Part shown: piece by piece, positions 1 to 7,878 of the stretch
Numbering within the stretch: the stretch's first letter is position 1
Layout of the letters: every line of letters starts with the position of its first letter
Made by a program: the position numbers and the translations under genes
Origin: Microcaldota archaeon
GTDB lineage: Archaea > Micrarchaeota > Micrarchaeia > Micrarchaeales > CABMGC01
NCBI GenBank assembly: GCA_027345185.1
Contig: DAHWIK010000018.1
Span: forward strand, 1 to 34,644
Direction of reading: 5' to 3'
DNA: 34,644 nt
Notes under the pieces: model-generated
Database searches by the model: none
What the model saw: only the letters and a program-made list of their open reading frames with translations
What the model was told of the DNA's origin: nothing

Positions 1-413
1 TCCCTAAATACACGCGTTTTTCCTTCTTTGTTTGGCTGGACTTTGTAGTCTTTAAGCAGATGCCAGAATCCGCGCATCTCAATCCTGAACTTTTTGAGTG
101 CATCACGGTTGCATTTCAGCCAAGGTCCCAGTTTCTTGTAGTGCCTTATCTTGTGTATCCAACACAATGCCTGGAGGTATGCAATCATCCAGAACTGCCT
201 TGTGTTGTCAGATATGGGTATCTTATCGAGGAGTTGGTCAAACTTCAGTCTTGCATTCTCATCCCGCAGTTTCTGAATCTCTGCCCTCAATTCCGCGTTC
301 TCTTTCAGGACCTGTTCTAAGAGGTTCAGTACCTTTCTTATCAGTGCCTTTGTTTTTTCGTCCGTTTCGAGTTCGTCTGGATTGAGAGATAGAATCTCTT
401 CATCTATCTCCAT
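1..413 (-). CDS. Transposase-like protein, N-terminal part (runs off the window)
   Basis: An open minus-strand frame runs from ATG at 413 to the window edge with no stop, giving at least 137 residues. It starts MEIDEEILSLNPDELE and continues with a heptad-like coiled coil (LRAEIQKLRDENARLK, about residues 46-61). After that comes a Trp- and Lys-rich stretch including HYKKLGPWLKCNRDALKKF. A coiled coil rich in EN/RL followed by such a basic segment resembles the N-terminal region of IS66-type (TnpC) transposases. This is family resemblance from memory; no DDE catalytic residue is inside the window. The C-terminal part lies outside to the left. It could also be a non-transposase coiled-coil protein. 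Confidence 0.55.
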   Translation of the reverse strand, partial: MEIDEEILSLNPDELETDEKTKALIRKVLNLLEQVLKENAELRAEIQKLRDENARLKFDQLLDKIPISDNTRQFWMIAYLQALCWIHKIRHYKKLGPWLKCNRDALKKFRIEMRGFWHLLKDYKVQPNKEGKTRVFR

Positions 414-444
414 GTATTTACCTGGTCGCAGAAATAGATGGACT

Positions 445-538
445 GTGCACTTTCAAAATTCTGCTCCTTGAGAAGTTATTCAAGTCCACACATTATTGAG
501 CATGTACAGTAGTTAGTATTATAATTTTGAAGATGCAC
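445..538. repeat. Imperfect 16-bp inverted repeat
   Basis: GTGCACTTTCAAAATT at 445-460 is matched in inverted orientation by AATTTTGAAGATGCAC at 523-538, 14 of 16 positions pairing. It lies between the transposase-like gene and the helicase gene, and its right arm overlaps the helicase TATA region. It may be a mobile-element end or a small palindromic element; no target duplication is visible. Confidence 0.4.
517..525 (+). promoter_or_regulatory. TATA box for the helicase gene
   Basis: TATTATAAT is centred about 26 bases upstream of the ATG at 548, the distance expected for a leaderless archaeal transcript. Confidence 0.5.
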
Positions 539-547
539 TGAACAGTG

Positions 548-2098
548 ATGGCAATGCCTGTTGATGAAAGATGGCTCAAGCTCGGTGCAGCCGCAGATTT
601 TCTGAACCTTGATGGACTGGAGTTCAGGGAGTACCAGCTGAACATAATAAATTCCATACGCAGGCGCGGAAACACCCTGGTAGTGCTGCCTACTGGCCTT
701 GGGAAGACATTCATAGGAGCAAGCATAATGGCCTCAGCGCTTGCATCTGGTAAGAGAGCGATGCTGCTTGCTCCGACAAAGCCGCTTACCGAGCAGCACT
801 ACAGCGTCCTGACTGGAATGCTGAAGATACCAAAGGAGGAGATACTCCTGCTGACAGGCTCGATAGTCAAGAAGTCAAGGTCAGAGATGGAGAACAGGTC
901 AAAGGTGATAATAGCTACCCCACAGACGGTTGCCAACGACCTGAAGAGCGGCAACTTCTCAATAGAGGATTTCGGTGCAGTGGTCTTCGACGAGTGCCAC
1001 AGGGCCGTAGGCAAATATGCGTACACCTATATTGCAAACGAGTGCACAGTGAGGGATATACTGATAGTGGGGCTCACCGCATCTCCTGGAAGCAAGAAGG
1101 AGAGGATAAACGCACTTGTTAGCGCACTCGGAATAAAGCACATAGAGGCCAGGATAACCAGCGACAGCGACGTGATGAAGTACGTTATGCAGAAGTTCAT
1201 ACACATAGTGTATGTCGATATCAGCGAGAGGGTCAGGGAGATATCCGGCTCACTGAAGCCTGAGATTGATTCAAGCATAAGAACTCTGAACGGCATGGGC
1301 TTTCTAAGGTTCAATACAGATTTCATTCCGAAGGGCAGGCTGATAGACCTTGGAAACCAGATAAGCAAGATCCAGGCGATCAACTACAGGATGGGCGCCA
1401 TGGTCGCATACTCAAAGCTGATAAACCTCTCCCATGCGCAGGACCTAATACTAACTGAGGGAATAGCGCCATTCTCAAGTTATGTTGAAGGACTGTATCT
1501 CAGGGAGAAGAAGAGCAGGAGCCTGGAGTCGCTGCTGAGTAGCAGGGGGATGATAGCGGCAAGAGCGTATGCGCTTGCTGCGCTGAAGAACGGGGAGGAG
1601 CATCCAAAGGTGGTCGCGGTATTGGACGTGCTCAAGGGCCACCGCGGCAAGAAGATGATCATATTCGCCCAATACAGGTCGACTGTGAAGATGCTGGCCG
1701 AATACATAAACAACAACGGGATAACGGCCATGTCATTCGTTGGAAAGAAGGATGGCGTGACGCAGGAGACGCAGAAGAAGGTGGTGCAGGATTTCAGGGA
1801 CGGCGCCTTTGACGTCCTTGTCGCGAGTTCAATAGGCGAGGAGGGCATAGATATACCAGGCGTTGACGTAGTCATATTCTACGAGCCGATACCAAATGAG
1901 ATAAGGAACATACAGCGTCGTGGAAGGACCGGCAGGTTCGCCACTGGCAATGTCTACATAATCGTGGCAAGGGGCACAAAGGATCAAATCTATCTGAGGG
2001 TCTCGGAGCAAAGGGAGATCAAGATGCTCAACCTGATACGTATTGTAAATGCAAAACTAGAGATAAAATCGCCTGCTGAAGGTCAGTCAAGGCTCTGA
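548..2098 (+). CDS. Hef-type superfamily 2 DNA helicase (helicase domains only)
   Basis: An ATP-dependent helicase of the Hef/FANCM/XPF family, expected to remodel stalled forks or branched DNA. Visible motifs, counted from the upstream GTG: Walker A LPTGLGKT (about 48-55), motif II DECH (about 148-151), motif III GLTASPG, and in the second RecA domain EEGIDIPGVD and motif VI QRRGRTGR (about 456-463). At about 516 residues it covers the two RecA domains plus the family insert. The protein ends soon after motif VI, so the ERCC4 nuclease and HhH domains of euryarchaeal Hef (usually about 750 residues) are absent. GTG at 545, ATG at 548 and ATG at 554 are all possible starts; 548 fits the TATA spacing. 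It appears to be a single-gene unit. Confidence 0.88.
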   Translation: MAMPVDERWLKLGAAADFLNLDGLEFREYQLNIINSIRRRGNTLVVLPTGLGKTFIGASIMASALASGKRAMLLAPTKPLTEQHYSVLTGMLKIPKEEILLLTGSIVKKSRSEMENRSKVIIATPQTVANDLKSGNFSIEDFGAVVFDECHRAVGKYAYTYIANECTVRDILIVGLTASPGSKKERINALVSALGIKHIEARITSDSDVMKYVMQKFIHIVYVDISERVREISGSLKPEIDSSIRTLNGMGFLRFNTDFIPKGRLIDLGNQISKIQAINYRMGAMVAYSKLINLSHAQDLILTEGIAPFSSYVEGLYLREKKSRSLESLLSSRGMIAARAYALAALKNGEEHPKVVAVLDVLKGHRGKKMIIFAQYRSTVKMLAEYINNNGITAMSFVGKKDGVTQETQKKVVQDFRDGAFDVLVASSIGEEGIDIPGVDVVIFYEPIPNEIRNIQRRGRTGRFATGNVYIIVARGTKDQIYLRVSEQREIKMLNLIRIVNAKLEIKSPAEGQSRL

Positions 2099-2237
2099 CA
2101 AAATTATCACCTCATCGTCAAGGATCTGGCATCCGCCCATCGCTTGGAGGGCATTGCGACTGAGGCGTGTGCCAAATACACATAATAAAATGAAAATTGT
2201 GAATAATGGAAATACGGGCCAAAAATAGTACAAAAGA

Positions 2238-2248
2238 TTTATATATAA
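2238..2248 (+). promoter_or_regulatory. TATA box for the small gene at 2266
   Basis: TTTATATATAA is centred about 23 bases before ATG 2266. It lies inside the longer frame that would start at 2206, which argues for the shorter start. Confidence 0.55.
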
Positions 2249-2265
2249 CAAGCGCTATAATACTT

Positions 2266-2508
2266 ATGGGGATGGGGATGGGACAAAAAACAATAGCTAG
2301 GATGGCAGTGTTGCCAAAAGTCGTGGGGCTTTTGGAGGTTGTTAACGGGCTCGAGGAGTTCGCTGTGGCATTTCCTGAATCCAGGGATGAAGTGGTAGGG
2401 CTGATAGAGCAATTTTCCAGCAACACTAGTGGGTCTGCGAAGAACCTGAAAGATACTGCGGAAAGGATAGCTGCAATAGGTATGCTGGAGATACTCTGCG
2501 GCAAATAA
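2266..2508 (+). CDS. Small protein of unknown function (80 aa)
   Basis: Not recognised. The protein begins MGMGMGQKTIARMAVLPKV and looks mostly helical and amphipathic. It has an acidic middle (GLEEFAVAFPESRDEVV) and ends AAIGMLEILCGK, with no membrane segment and only one Cys near the end. An in-frame ATG-less extension back to 2206 exists, but a TATA box lies within it, so 2266 is preferred as a leaderless start. It sits between the helicase and a convergent small gene and appears to be transcribed alone. It is probably a real gene because promoter, start and reading frame agree. Confidence 0.6.
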   Translation: MGMGMGQKTIARMAVLPKVVGLLEVVNGLEEFAVAFPESRDEVVGLIEQFSSNTSGSAKNLKDTAERIAAIGMLEILCGK

Positions 2509-2553
2509 ATGCTGCCTTCAAGTCACTGTGGCTGTGGATCTGGTGCTTGGGCT

Positions 2554-2775
2554 TTAGCTCTCTTGATCTAAGATCTCAAGCATCTGTCCCTGTCCTAGCC
2601 CTGAAGGGAACTCATCGAATTTAACTATCACGAAAGGGTCCTCAACGGATGCTATGACGCCAGGCCAGACCTTCTCGCTCTTGTCAACGTACTGCACCTT
2701 CTTTCCAACAAGGCTGTTAAGGTCTACGTCCTCGTTCGGCGTCGCTGACAGATGGTCCTTGTCAAGCGATGTCAC
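2554..2775 (-). CDS. Small acidic protein of unknown function (73 aa)
   Basis: Not recognised by family. It starts with GTG at 2775 (MTSLDKDHLSATPNEDVDLN). The centre, LVGKKVQYVDKSEKVWPGVI followed by ASVEDPFVIVKFDEFPSGLG, resembles a small beta-barrel fold (SH3- or KOW-like) with alternating hydrophobic strands. There are no Cys residues or membrane segments. The composition is that of a soluble cytosolic protein. It converges with the gene ending at 2508 and is divergent from the DUF929-like gene at 2871. The beta-barrel idea is inference from the strand pattern alone. Confidence 0.6.
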   Translation of the reverse strand: MTSLDKDHLSATPNEDVDLNSLVGKKVQYVDKSEKVWPGVIASVEDPFVIVKFDEFPSGLGQGQMLEILDQES

Positions 2776-2870
2776 TATAGCGTATATTATGTAAGCACCT
2801 ATATTCTATCCATCCCAACATTTAAAAGGATTTTACAATATAAGAAATCCAAGCAAATAATGGACTCTTA

Positions 2871-3683
2871 GTGAATTGGATGGACAAGAAGACAAAGTAC
2901 CTTGCGATACTCGCAATAGCGGTCATAGCAGTGGCTGTGCTTGCATACATGGACTTCTCTGCACCTCAGAGCAGCTTGAGTTTCAATGCACAGATAGGAC
3001 AGCAAGTGCCGCAGTCGATAGTCTCACAGCTTAACATTCCGAGCAGCGTCAGCAACCGGATAGTTGAAGGATCTGCATCAACCGGGCTGCCAAATGCCCC
3101 AATAATATATAACATAAATGCATCACCTCTGAAAAACGGCACAAAACCGGAGATCCTGTACATAGGCGCAGAATTCTGTCCGTACTGCGCTGTGTCAAGG
3201 TGGGGAATGATAATAGCCCTGCTCAGGTTCGGAAGCTTCTCTAACCTTCATTACATGGCTTCAAACTCAACTGACGTCTATCCAAACACCCCTACATTCA
3301 CTTTCTACAACTCAACATACCAGAGCGACTACATCTCGTTTGTGAGCGTCGAGACAGCTACCAGGAGCTACCAGAACCTGCAGAAGCTTACAGATTCGCA
3401 GAACAACATATTCGCAGCTTACAATCCTGGTGGAGGGATCCCATTCATTGATTTTGCAAACCTCTCGGTAGAGGCCGGAGCGCTGGTCACGCCTGGCGTG
3501 ATCCAGGGATACTCGTGGAACGAGACCATATCAAACCTCACCAATACAAACTCATCCGTGTCGCAGGCCCTGGTCGGCGCTGCAGACATATACACTACAG
3601 AGATATGCAGGATCACCAACATGACTCCTGAAAGCGTATGCTCTCAGCCTTACGTGGTCAAGATGCTCAAAATACTTGGGTAG
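2871..3683 (+). CDS. Membrane-anchored DUF929-like thiol protein
   Basis: A 270-residue protein with one N-terminal membrane anchor (about residues 9-26, [20 protein letters not shown]) and the rest outside the cell. The fold region has [19 protein letters not shown], with a CPYC pair at Cys103 and Cys106 in a thioredoxin-like setting, and a later [11 protein letters not shown]. Two more Cys (EICRI, SVCSQ) occur near the C-terminus. This pattern fits the archaeal DUF929 family. The gene is followed after 7 bases by a VKOR homologue, so a role as the DsbA-like partner in extracytoplasmic disulfide formation is likely; this is inferred from context. The start is GTG 2871; ATG 2880 is the alternative. 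Confidence 0.8.
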   Translation: MNWMDKKTKYLAILAIAVIAVAVLAYMDFSAPQSSLSFNAQIGQQVPQSIVSQLNIPSSVSNRIVEGSASTGLPNAPIIYNINASPLKNGTKPEILYIGAEFCPYCAVSRWGMIIALLRFGSFSNLHYMASNSTDVYPNTPTFTFYNSTYQSDYISFVSVETATRSYQNLQKLTDSQNNIFAAYNPGGGIPFIDFANLSVEAGALVTPGVIQGYSWNETISNLTNTNSSVSQALVGAADIYTTEICRITNMTPESVCSQPYVVKMLKILG

Positions 3684-3690
3684 GTAGTGC

Positions 3691-4113
3691 ATGAAGCTCA
3701 ATGCGCAGAGGATAGCCCTTGCAATAGCGGTAATAGGATTGCTGATAAGCGTATACCTGACAATCCTCAGGTTCAGCTCCATACTTCCCTTGGAATGCCC
3801 TGACAAGGGCATAATAGACTGCGCAAATGTCCTGAACAGCCAGTACTCCACTATACTGGGCATACCCAATGCAGTGCTCGGCATGGTCTTCTTCATAGTC
3901 GACATATTCGTTATAGCCAGGTATTTTGGAAAGGAGGAGATGCTGCTGGTAAACGGGATAGGGGCGGTATTCGTTCTTTATTTCATTATGGCTGAGTATG
4001 TGCTTGGAAGCATATGCATATTCTGCACAGGAGTCCACCTGTGCATAATAGCACTGCTAATAATAAGCATAAAGTATAGTGGAAAGCAGTATAGTGGAAA
4101 GCCTATTTCTTGA
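3691..4113 (+). CDS. Vitamin K epoxide reductase (VKOR) family protein
   Basis: A 140-residue integral membrane protein with four hydrophobic helices. A Cys pair lies in the loop after the first helix (ECPDKGIIDCANV), followed by a conserved Ser-containing stretch (SQYSTILGIPNAVLG). A CIFC pair, the quinone-side CxxC, sits at the start of the last helix. All four VKOR cysteines are therefore present. VKOR homologues reoxidise a thioredoxin-like oxidase and pass electrons to quinone. The gene lies 7 bases after the CPYC protein, so the two probably form an operon for disulfide formation. Its last 11 bases overlap the convergent glycosyltransferase gene. Confidence 0.88.
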   Translation: MKLNAQRIALAIAVIGLLISVYLTILRFSSILPLECPDKGIIDCANVLNSQYSTILGIPNAVLGMVFFIVDIFVIARYFGKEEMLLVNGIGAVFVLYFIMAEYVLGSICIFCTGVHLCIIALLIISIKYSGKQYSGKPIS

Positions 4114-4999
4114 CCATCCTTTTCTCTATCTCCAGGAGCATGTCAAGTATGAGCCCTGCAACGAAGAATAGGAATCCCAGCACCACAAGCATGAATGCCG
4201 CAAGCGCCCTACCGGTCTGCACGAACACTCCAGAATGCAGGAAATCTGACAGCACGCCTATTCCTATGGCCAAGCCTATCAGCCCTACAATCACTCCAAG
4301 CCCTCCGAAAACTAGCAGGGGGCTGTAGTCCCTTAGCTGCCTTATCAAATGAGACGCCACATTTACACCATAAGCGAACTTCGATTTAGTCAGTTTAGAT
4401 TTACCGTGTCTCCTCTTATAATATTTTATGTCAACCTCCCTTACCCTGTATCCAAGCCTTGCAAGCTCAATGGCGAAGAATGCTATGCCTGCCCTGTATG
4501 GCTCAACCTCCCTTATGCTGTCGAAAGCCCCTCTCCTCATGACGAACAGCCCGGTTAGCACGTCGTGCACTTCGGTCTTGTAGAGCTTGCCGAACATCCA
4601 GCTCAGCACAGAGTTGCCAACCTTTATGTATGCATCCATCGACCCCTGTTCGAGGCTGCCCATCCTGTTTCCAAGAACAAGGTCGGCCTTTCCGGATTCA
4701 ACCAGCTTCACCCCATCTACTATCCCGCTTATGTCGTGCGTCTCGTCAGCGTCTATGCTTGCCAGTATGTTTCCCTTCGCTCTCCTCAGCCCCTGCATGA
4801 TCGCGCTCTCCACTCCCTTGTCCCGTTGCCTTATGACAATCGCACCTGTGGACTTCAGCCTGTTGTAATACGTGTCGCTGCTCTTGTCGACTATTATTAT
4901 CTCTATGTCCTTCCCAATGGTTTGCCTAAGCTTCTCCACAAGGCTGAAGAGGCTCTCCTCCTCTATAGTGGGTATTACAATGCTTATGCTTTGATGCAT
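4103..4999 (-). CDS. GT2 glycosyltransferase, dolichol-phosphate sugar synthase-like, with membrane tail
   Basis: 298 residues. The N-terminal GT-A domain starts SISIVIPTIEEE, has IIIVDKSSD, the nucleotide-sugar/metal motif SIDADETHD (about residue 78) and VHDVLTGLFVMRR, and ends near KYYKRRHGKSKL. The last ~85 residues form two hydrophobic helices (LLVFGGLGVIVGLIGLAIGI and AFMLVVLGFLFFVAGLILDM) and a basic end. This is the layout of archaeal DPM1-like synthases that load mannose or glucose onto a lipid carrier for glycosylation or cell-envelope glycans. The donor sugar cannot be read from sequence. It appears monocistronic. A TATA-like AATAAATAG (minus strand, near 5031) lies upstream of the ATG. 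Confidence 0.85.
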   Translation of the reverse strand: MHQSISIVIPTIEEESLFSLVEKLRQTIGKDIEIIIVDKSSDTYYNRLKSTGAIVIRQRDKGVESAIMQGLRRAKGNILASIDADETHDISGIVDGVKLVESGKADLVLGNRMGSLEQGSMDAYIKVGNSVLSWMFGKLYKTEVHDVLTGLFVMRRGAFDSIREVEPYRAGIAFFAIELARLGYRVREVDIKYYKRRHGKSKLTKSKFAYGVNVASHLIRQLRDYSPLLVFGGLGVIVGLIGLAIGIGVLSDFLHSGVFVQTGRALAAFMLVVLGFLFFVAGLILDMLLEIEKRMVKK

Positions 5000-5074
5000 C
5001 AGAATCGCTTAAATATTACAGAATAAAGCTATTTATTGCCAGTTGGAAACCTGAGGAATGGAATCGGCATGATT

Positions 5075-5260
5075 TTACGCCATCTTCTCGGCGTACTTCA
5101 GTGCCTCCCTGTACTCATTTCTATCCAGGAACGGAAACATGTCATGCATAGGCTTTATGAAAGGGAAGTATTTAAATGGAAACTGTTCGAAATTCCAGGA
5201 GGCTGCACATGACGCCGAAAGCTGCACTGCCTTATCCCAATCTCCCGCCGCAGCCGGTTG
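5075..5260 (-). pseudogene. Short coding-like remnant (C-terminal fragment)
   Basis: A minus-strand frame is open from a TAG at 5263-5261 to a TAA at 5077-5075, about 61 codons, with no good start. It encodes GDWDKAVQLSASCAASWNF, then EQFPFKYFPFIKPMHDMFPF, then LDRNEYREALKYAEKMA. The composition is protein-like and ends in a plausible amphipathic helix. It appears to be the tail of a longer gene whose 5' part has been lost; the PadR promoter lies just beyond its left-over start. The family is not recognised. It could also be a short gene starting at an internal GTG or ATG. Confidence 0.35.
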
Positions 5261-5273
5261 CTAACCTGCAACC

Positions 5274-5283
5274 TTTTTATACC
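5274..5283 (+). promoter_or_regulatory. TATA box of the PadR-ABC operon
   Basis: TTTTTATACC lies about 25 bases upstream of the centre of the palindrome at 5302-5323. The predicted transcription start therefore falls inside that palindrome. Confidence 0.55.
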
Positions 5284-5301
5284 TAATTAGTGTATTAACA
5301 A

Positions 5302-5323
5302 ACTAGTTTGGATTTAAACTAGT
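5302..5323. promoter_or_regulatory. Palindromic operator candidate for the PadR regulator
   Basis: ACTAGTTT and AAACTAGT form perfect 8-bp arms separated by GGATTT. The palindrome covers the predicted transcription start and lies 8 bases before the regulator's ATG. PadR proteins are dimeric winged-helix repressors that commonly regulate their own operon, so an autoregulatory operator is a reasonable inference. Confidence 0.6.
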
Positions 5324-5331
5324 GCAGTGCG

Positions 5332-5703
5332 ATGAAAATTCAAGAAAACCTTCCCTACAAGGACAAAGACCTGCAAAAAGGCGCAGTCAAGATAATGATA
5401 CTCAGCTACATCAGGAAACACAAGACATATCCCTACGAACTCCTCAAGGTGATCAAGGCCATAAAGCCAATCCACGGATACACCATATTCGAACCTATAA
5501 CAAAAAACGACATATACAACCTTACTTCGTCTCTGGAGAAGGACGGATACATAAAAAGCAAGGCCACGCTTAAGGGCAATAGGGTCCAGAAGGTATTTAC
5601 AATAACAAAGAGGGGCGAGAAGGTTGTAAGGAACAAGGACAAGATATTCTTCGCCATGATGGAGGGAATGAAGAAGCTTGTGAAGGAGGAGTTCAATGGC
5701 TAA
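5332..5703 (+). CDS. PadR-like winged-helix transcriptional regulator
   Basis: 123 residues, the size of a short PadR protein. The winged helix covers roughly residues 17-100: LQKGAVKIMILSYIRKHKTY, YPYELLKVIK, then the recognition region ITKNDIYNLTSSLEKDGYIK and the wing with VQKVFTITKRGEK. The short C-terminal helix (FFAMMEGMKKLVKEEF) probably dimerises. The stop overlaps the ABC ATPase gene by 8 bases, so it heads the export operon. PadR proteins next to ABC exporters usually sense the exported toxic compound; the ligand here is unknown. The palindrome just upstream suggests self-repression. Confidence 0.85.
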   Translation: MKIQENLPYKDKDLQKGAVKIMILSYIRKHKTYPYELLKVIKAIKPIHGYTIFEPITKNDIYNLTSSLEKDGYIKSKATLKGNRVQKVFTITKRGEKVVRNKDKIFFAMMEGMKKLVKEEFNG

Positions 5704-6694
5704 AAACATACTTGAGATAAGGCATCTGGTAAAGAAGTTCGGAGACTTCACCGCCGTCAGCGGCATAAACCTAGAGATTAAGACCGGAGAGATATTCGGC
5801 ATACTTGGACCCAACGGCGCAGGCAAGACGACCACAATAAACATGATACTCGGATTGTACAAGCCGACTTCAGGATCAATAACGATAAATGGAATAAATG
5901 TTGAAAAAGAGGGTGACAAGGTCAAGCCCATGATGGGACTGATGACCCAGGAGACTGTTGTGGATGGCGACCTTACTGCATGGGACAACCTTGAGATAGC
6001 TGCAGAGCTATACCACGTCTCCAAAGGTAAGATGGCCGGCAAGATAAGGGATGCGCTGGAGGAGGCTGAACTGACCGATTTTGCACAGAAGAAGGCCGGA
6101 ACTTTCTCAGGAGGAATGCAGAGGAGGCTTGCGCTTGTCAAGGCGATGATACAGGATCCCATGCTGCTGATACTGGACGAGCCTACTACAGGGCTTGACA
6201 TCCAGAACAGGGTCAGCATGTGGGGGCATATCAAAGACCTCACAAAGATTGGGGTCACCATAATACTCACAACCCAGTATCTCGAGGAGGCAGACGCGCT
6301 GTGCGACAGGATAGCGATAATAGACCACGGTAAGATAAAGGCCATCGGAACAGCGTCAGAATTGAAGAGAATGGTTGGAACGGGAAGGATACTTGAGATG
6401 ATCCTAGATAGCGATTCACAGGCCCAGCAGGCGGCCTCCCTTCTAAAGGTGCATTTCAAGCTGAGCCCTGCTGTAAAAGGAGACAAGCTAGAGGCCATCC
6501 TTGAGAAGTGGAATCCAAAGATGTTACCGGAGATGCTGGACGCGCTGGAGAGGAAGAAGATAATAGTCGCATCAGTCAACGTCCACTTCCCCACTCTCGA
6601 CGACGTATTCATAAAGCTTACAGGCTCTGGCATGAGGGACGAAGCGAGTACGGAATACGTTTCTGCAAGGACGCAGATAATGCGCAGGCGATGA
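5696..6694 (+). CDS. ABC-2 type exporter, ATP-binding protein
   Basis: 332 residues. The nucleotide-binding domain fills about residues 1-220: Walker A GPNGAGKTT, Q-loop MTQETVVDG, signature FSGGMQRRL, Walker B LLILDEPTTGLD, and the switch region ILTTQYLEEADALCDR. The remaining ~110 residues are the C-terminal domain typical of DrrA/CcmA-like drug-export ATPases. A strong Shine-Dalgarno sequence (AAGGAGGAG, 5682-5690) lies 5 bases before the ATG, inside the overlapping PadR gene. The permease follows after one base. It powers export by the following membrane protein. Confidence 0.92.
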   Translation: MAKNILEIRHLVKKFGDFTAVSGINLEIKTGEIFGILGPNGAGKTTTINMILGLYKPTSGSITINGINVEKEGDKVKPMMGLMTQETVVDGDLTAWDNLEIAAELYHVSKGKMAGKIRDALEEAELTDFAQKKAGTFSGGMQRRLALVKAMIQDPMLLILDEPTTGLDIQNRVSMWGHIKDLTKIGVTIILTTQYLEEADALCDRIAIIDHGKIKAIGTASELKRMVGTGRILEMILDSDSQAQQAASLLKVHFKLSPAVKGDKLEAILEKWNPKMLPEMLDALERKKIIVASVNVHFPTLDDVFIKLTGSGMRDEASTEYVSARTQIMRRR

Positions 6695-6695
6695 T

Positions 6696-7844
6696 ATGGG
6701 CTTGTCACAAGATTCTATCACGCTTTTCAAGAGGGAACTCTTCATCTTTAAGGCCAATCTCAGGACAAACATAATCAGGTCGCTGATATTCCCACTGGTC
6801 ATAATAATCTTCTTCGGAAACATAGGGACGAGCATAAGGAATGTTCCAATAGCTGTAGTAAACTATGCAAACAATGCCCAGTCGCTGCAGTTCCTAAACA
6901 GCCTCCAGGCAGAGCAGACACTTTACATACTATCATCTTCAAACGAGCAGAGCGCACTGAGCCAGCTGCAGCTAGGCAACGTGCAACTTGTTGTTGTCAT
7001 ACTGCCAAATTTCCCCAGCCAGAAATCAGGCGTGCCTGGCGTGCAGGTCTACTACTCAAACACGCAGCCTACAGTAATAAGCGGCGTTCTGCCAATAATA
7101 ACCAGCGACGCGCATTATTTCGGAGGCGTATCCACTGCAGGAAGCATTGGAGGATCACCGGCAAGCAGTCCTTCCCAGCCGGTGCTGAAAACAACCAGCG
7201 AGATATCATCAAACGCCTTGTATTCAACTACATCCAACTACCTGACTTTCCTAACCGGAGGCCTGCTCGCAATGGTGGTGGTATTCTCTGCTCTATTCGG
7301 AGGAGGGGTGGCGTACCTGTCCGACAAGCAGCTGGGCATCATAAAGGCGTTCCTTATAACCCCCATAAACAAGAATGCAATAGTGATCAGCAGGATGCTT
7401 ATCAGTTCGCTACAGGGTCTAATAGCCGCAGTCATAGCACTATTGATAGGCATGGCACTTGGAGTGACGCTGGCTATGGGAATCACTGCCGTCCTGTATA
7501 TAATAGTTGTGGTTGTCATAATAGGGCTTGGCTTCGGGGCTCTTTCAATGGTCGTGGCCTCGAAGGTAAAAAGAGTCGATGCATATACCATATTTGCGCA
7601 GGCTGTAGGTCTTCCACTATGGTTCATATCCGGAGGGATAACTCCTATCGAGAGCCTGCCATCCTGGCTTGCCCCGGTGTCCGCCATAGATCCGCTGACA
7701 TACGCAACAAACATAAACCGTGCAGTGATAATGCAGGGATTCATATCTACTGGCCAGCTAGTAACAGACATGAGCGTGCTGCTTATATTCACTGGCATTC
7801 TGACCTTGCTGGCATTCAAAACATTCAAGTCGACAATAGAATGA
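6696..7844 (+). CDS. ABC-2 type exporter, permease
   Basis: 382 residues with ABC-2 permease topology. One membrane helix sits near the N-terminus (LIFPLVIIIFFGNIG). A long extracytoplasmic domain of about 130 residues follows (Ser/Gln/Pro-rich, including VQVYYSNTQPTVISG). Five further helices come after it, beginning FLTGGLLAMVVVFSALFGGG. The conserved C-terminal half reads LWFISGGITPIESLPSWL and IDPLTYATNINRAVI, as in DrrB-like transporters. It pairs with the ATPase that ends one base upstream. The substrate (drug, lipid or surface component) cannot be told. Confidence 0.9.
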   Translation: MGLSQDSITLFKRELFIFKANLRTNIIRSLIFPLVIIIFFGNIGTSIRNVPIAVVNYANNAQSLQFLNSLQAEQTLYILSSSNEQSALSQLQLGNVQLVVVILPNFPSQKSGVPGVQVYYSNTQPTVISGVLPIITSDAHYFGGVSTAGSIGGSPASSPSQPVLKTTSEISSNALYSTTSNYLTFLTGGLLAMVVVFSALFGGGVAYLSDKQLGIIKAFLITPINKNAIVISRMLISSLQGLIAAVIALLIGMALGVTLAMGITAVLYIIVVVVIIGLGFGALSMVVASKVKRVDAYTIFAQAVGLPLWFISGGITPIESLPSWLAPVSAIDPLTYATNINRAVIMQGFISTGQLVTDMSVLLIFTGILTLLAFKTFKSTIE

Positions 7845-7848
7845 AGAA

Positions 7849-7857
7849 TTTTATACT
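7849..7857 (+). promoter_or_regulatory. TATA box for the CARDB-like gene
   Basis: TTTTATACT is centred about 26 bases before ATG 7879. The gene can therefore be transcribed on its own as well as from the exporter operon. A GGTGA ribosome-binding-like sequence also lies at 7870-7874. Confidence 0.5.
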
Positions 7858-7878
7858 AAGATAATATTTGGTGAAAAA

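Noticed and set aside
5314-6708. Very long minus-strand frame opposite the PadR and ABC ATPase genes
   Set aside because: It is a shadow of two well-supported plus-strand genes; its translation is Ser/Leu-rich without recognisable domains.
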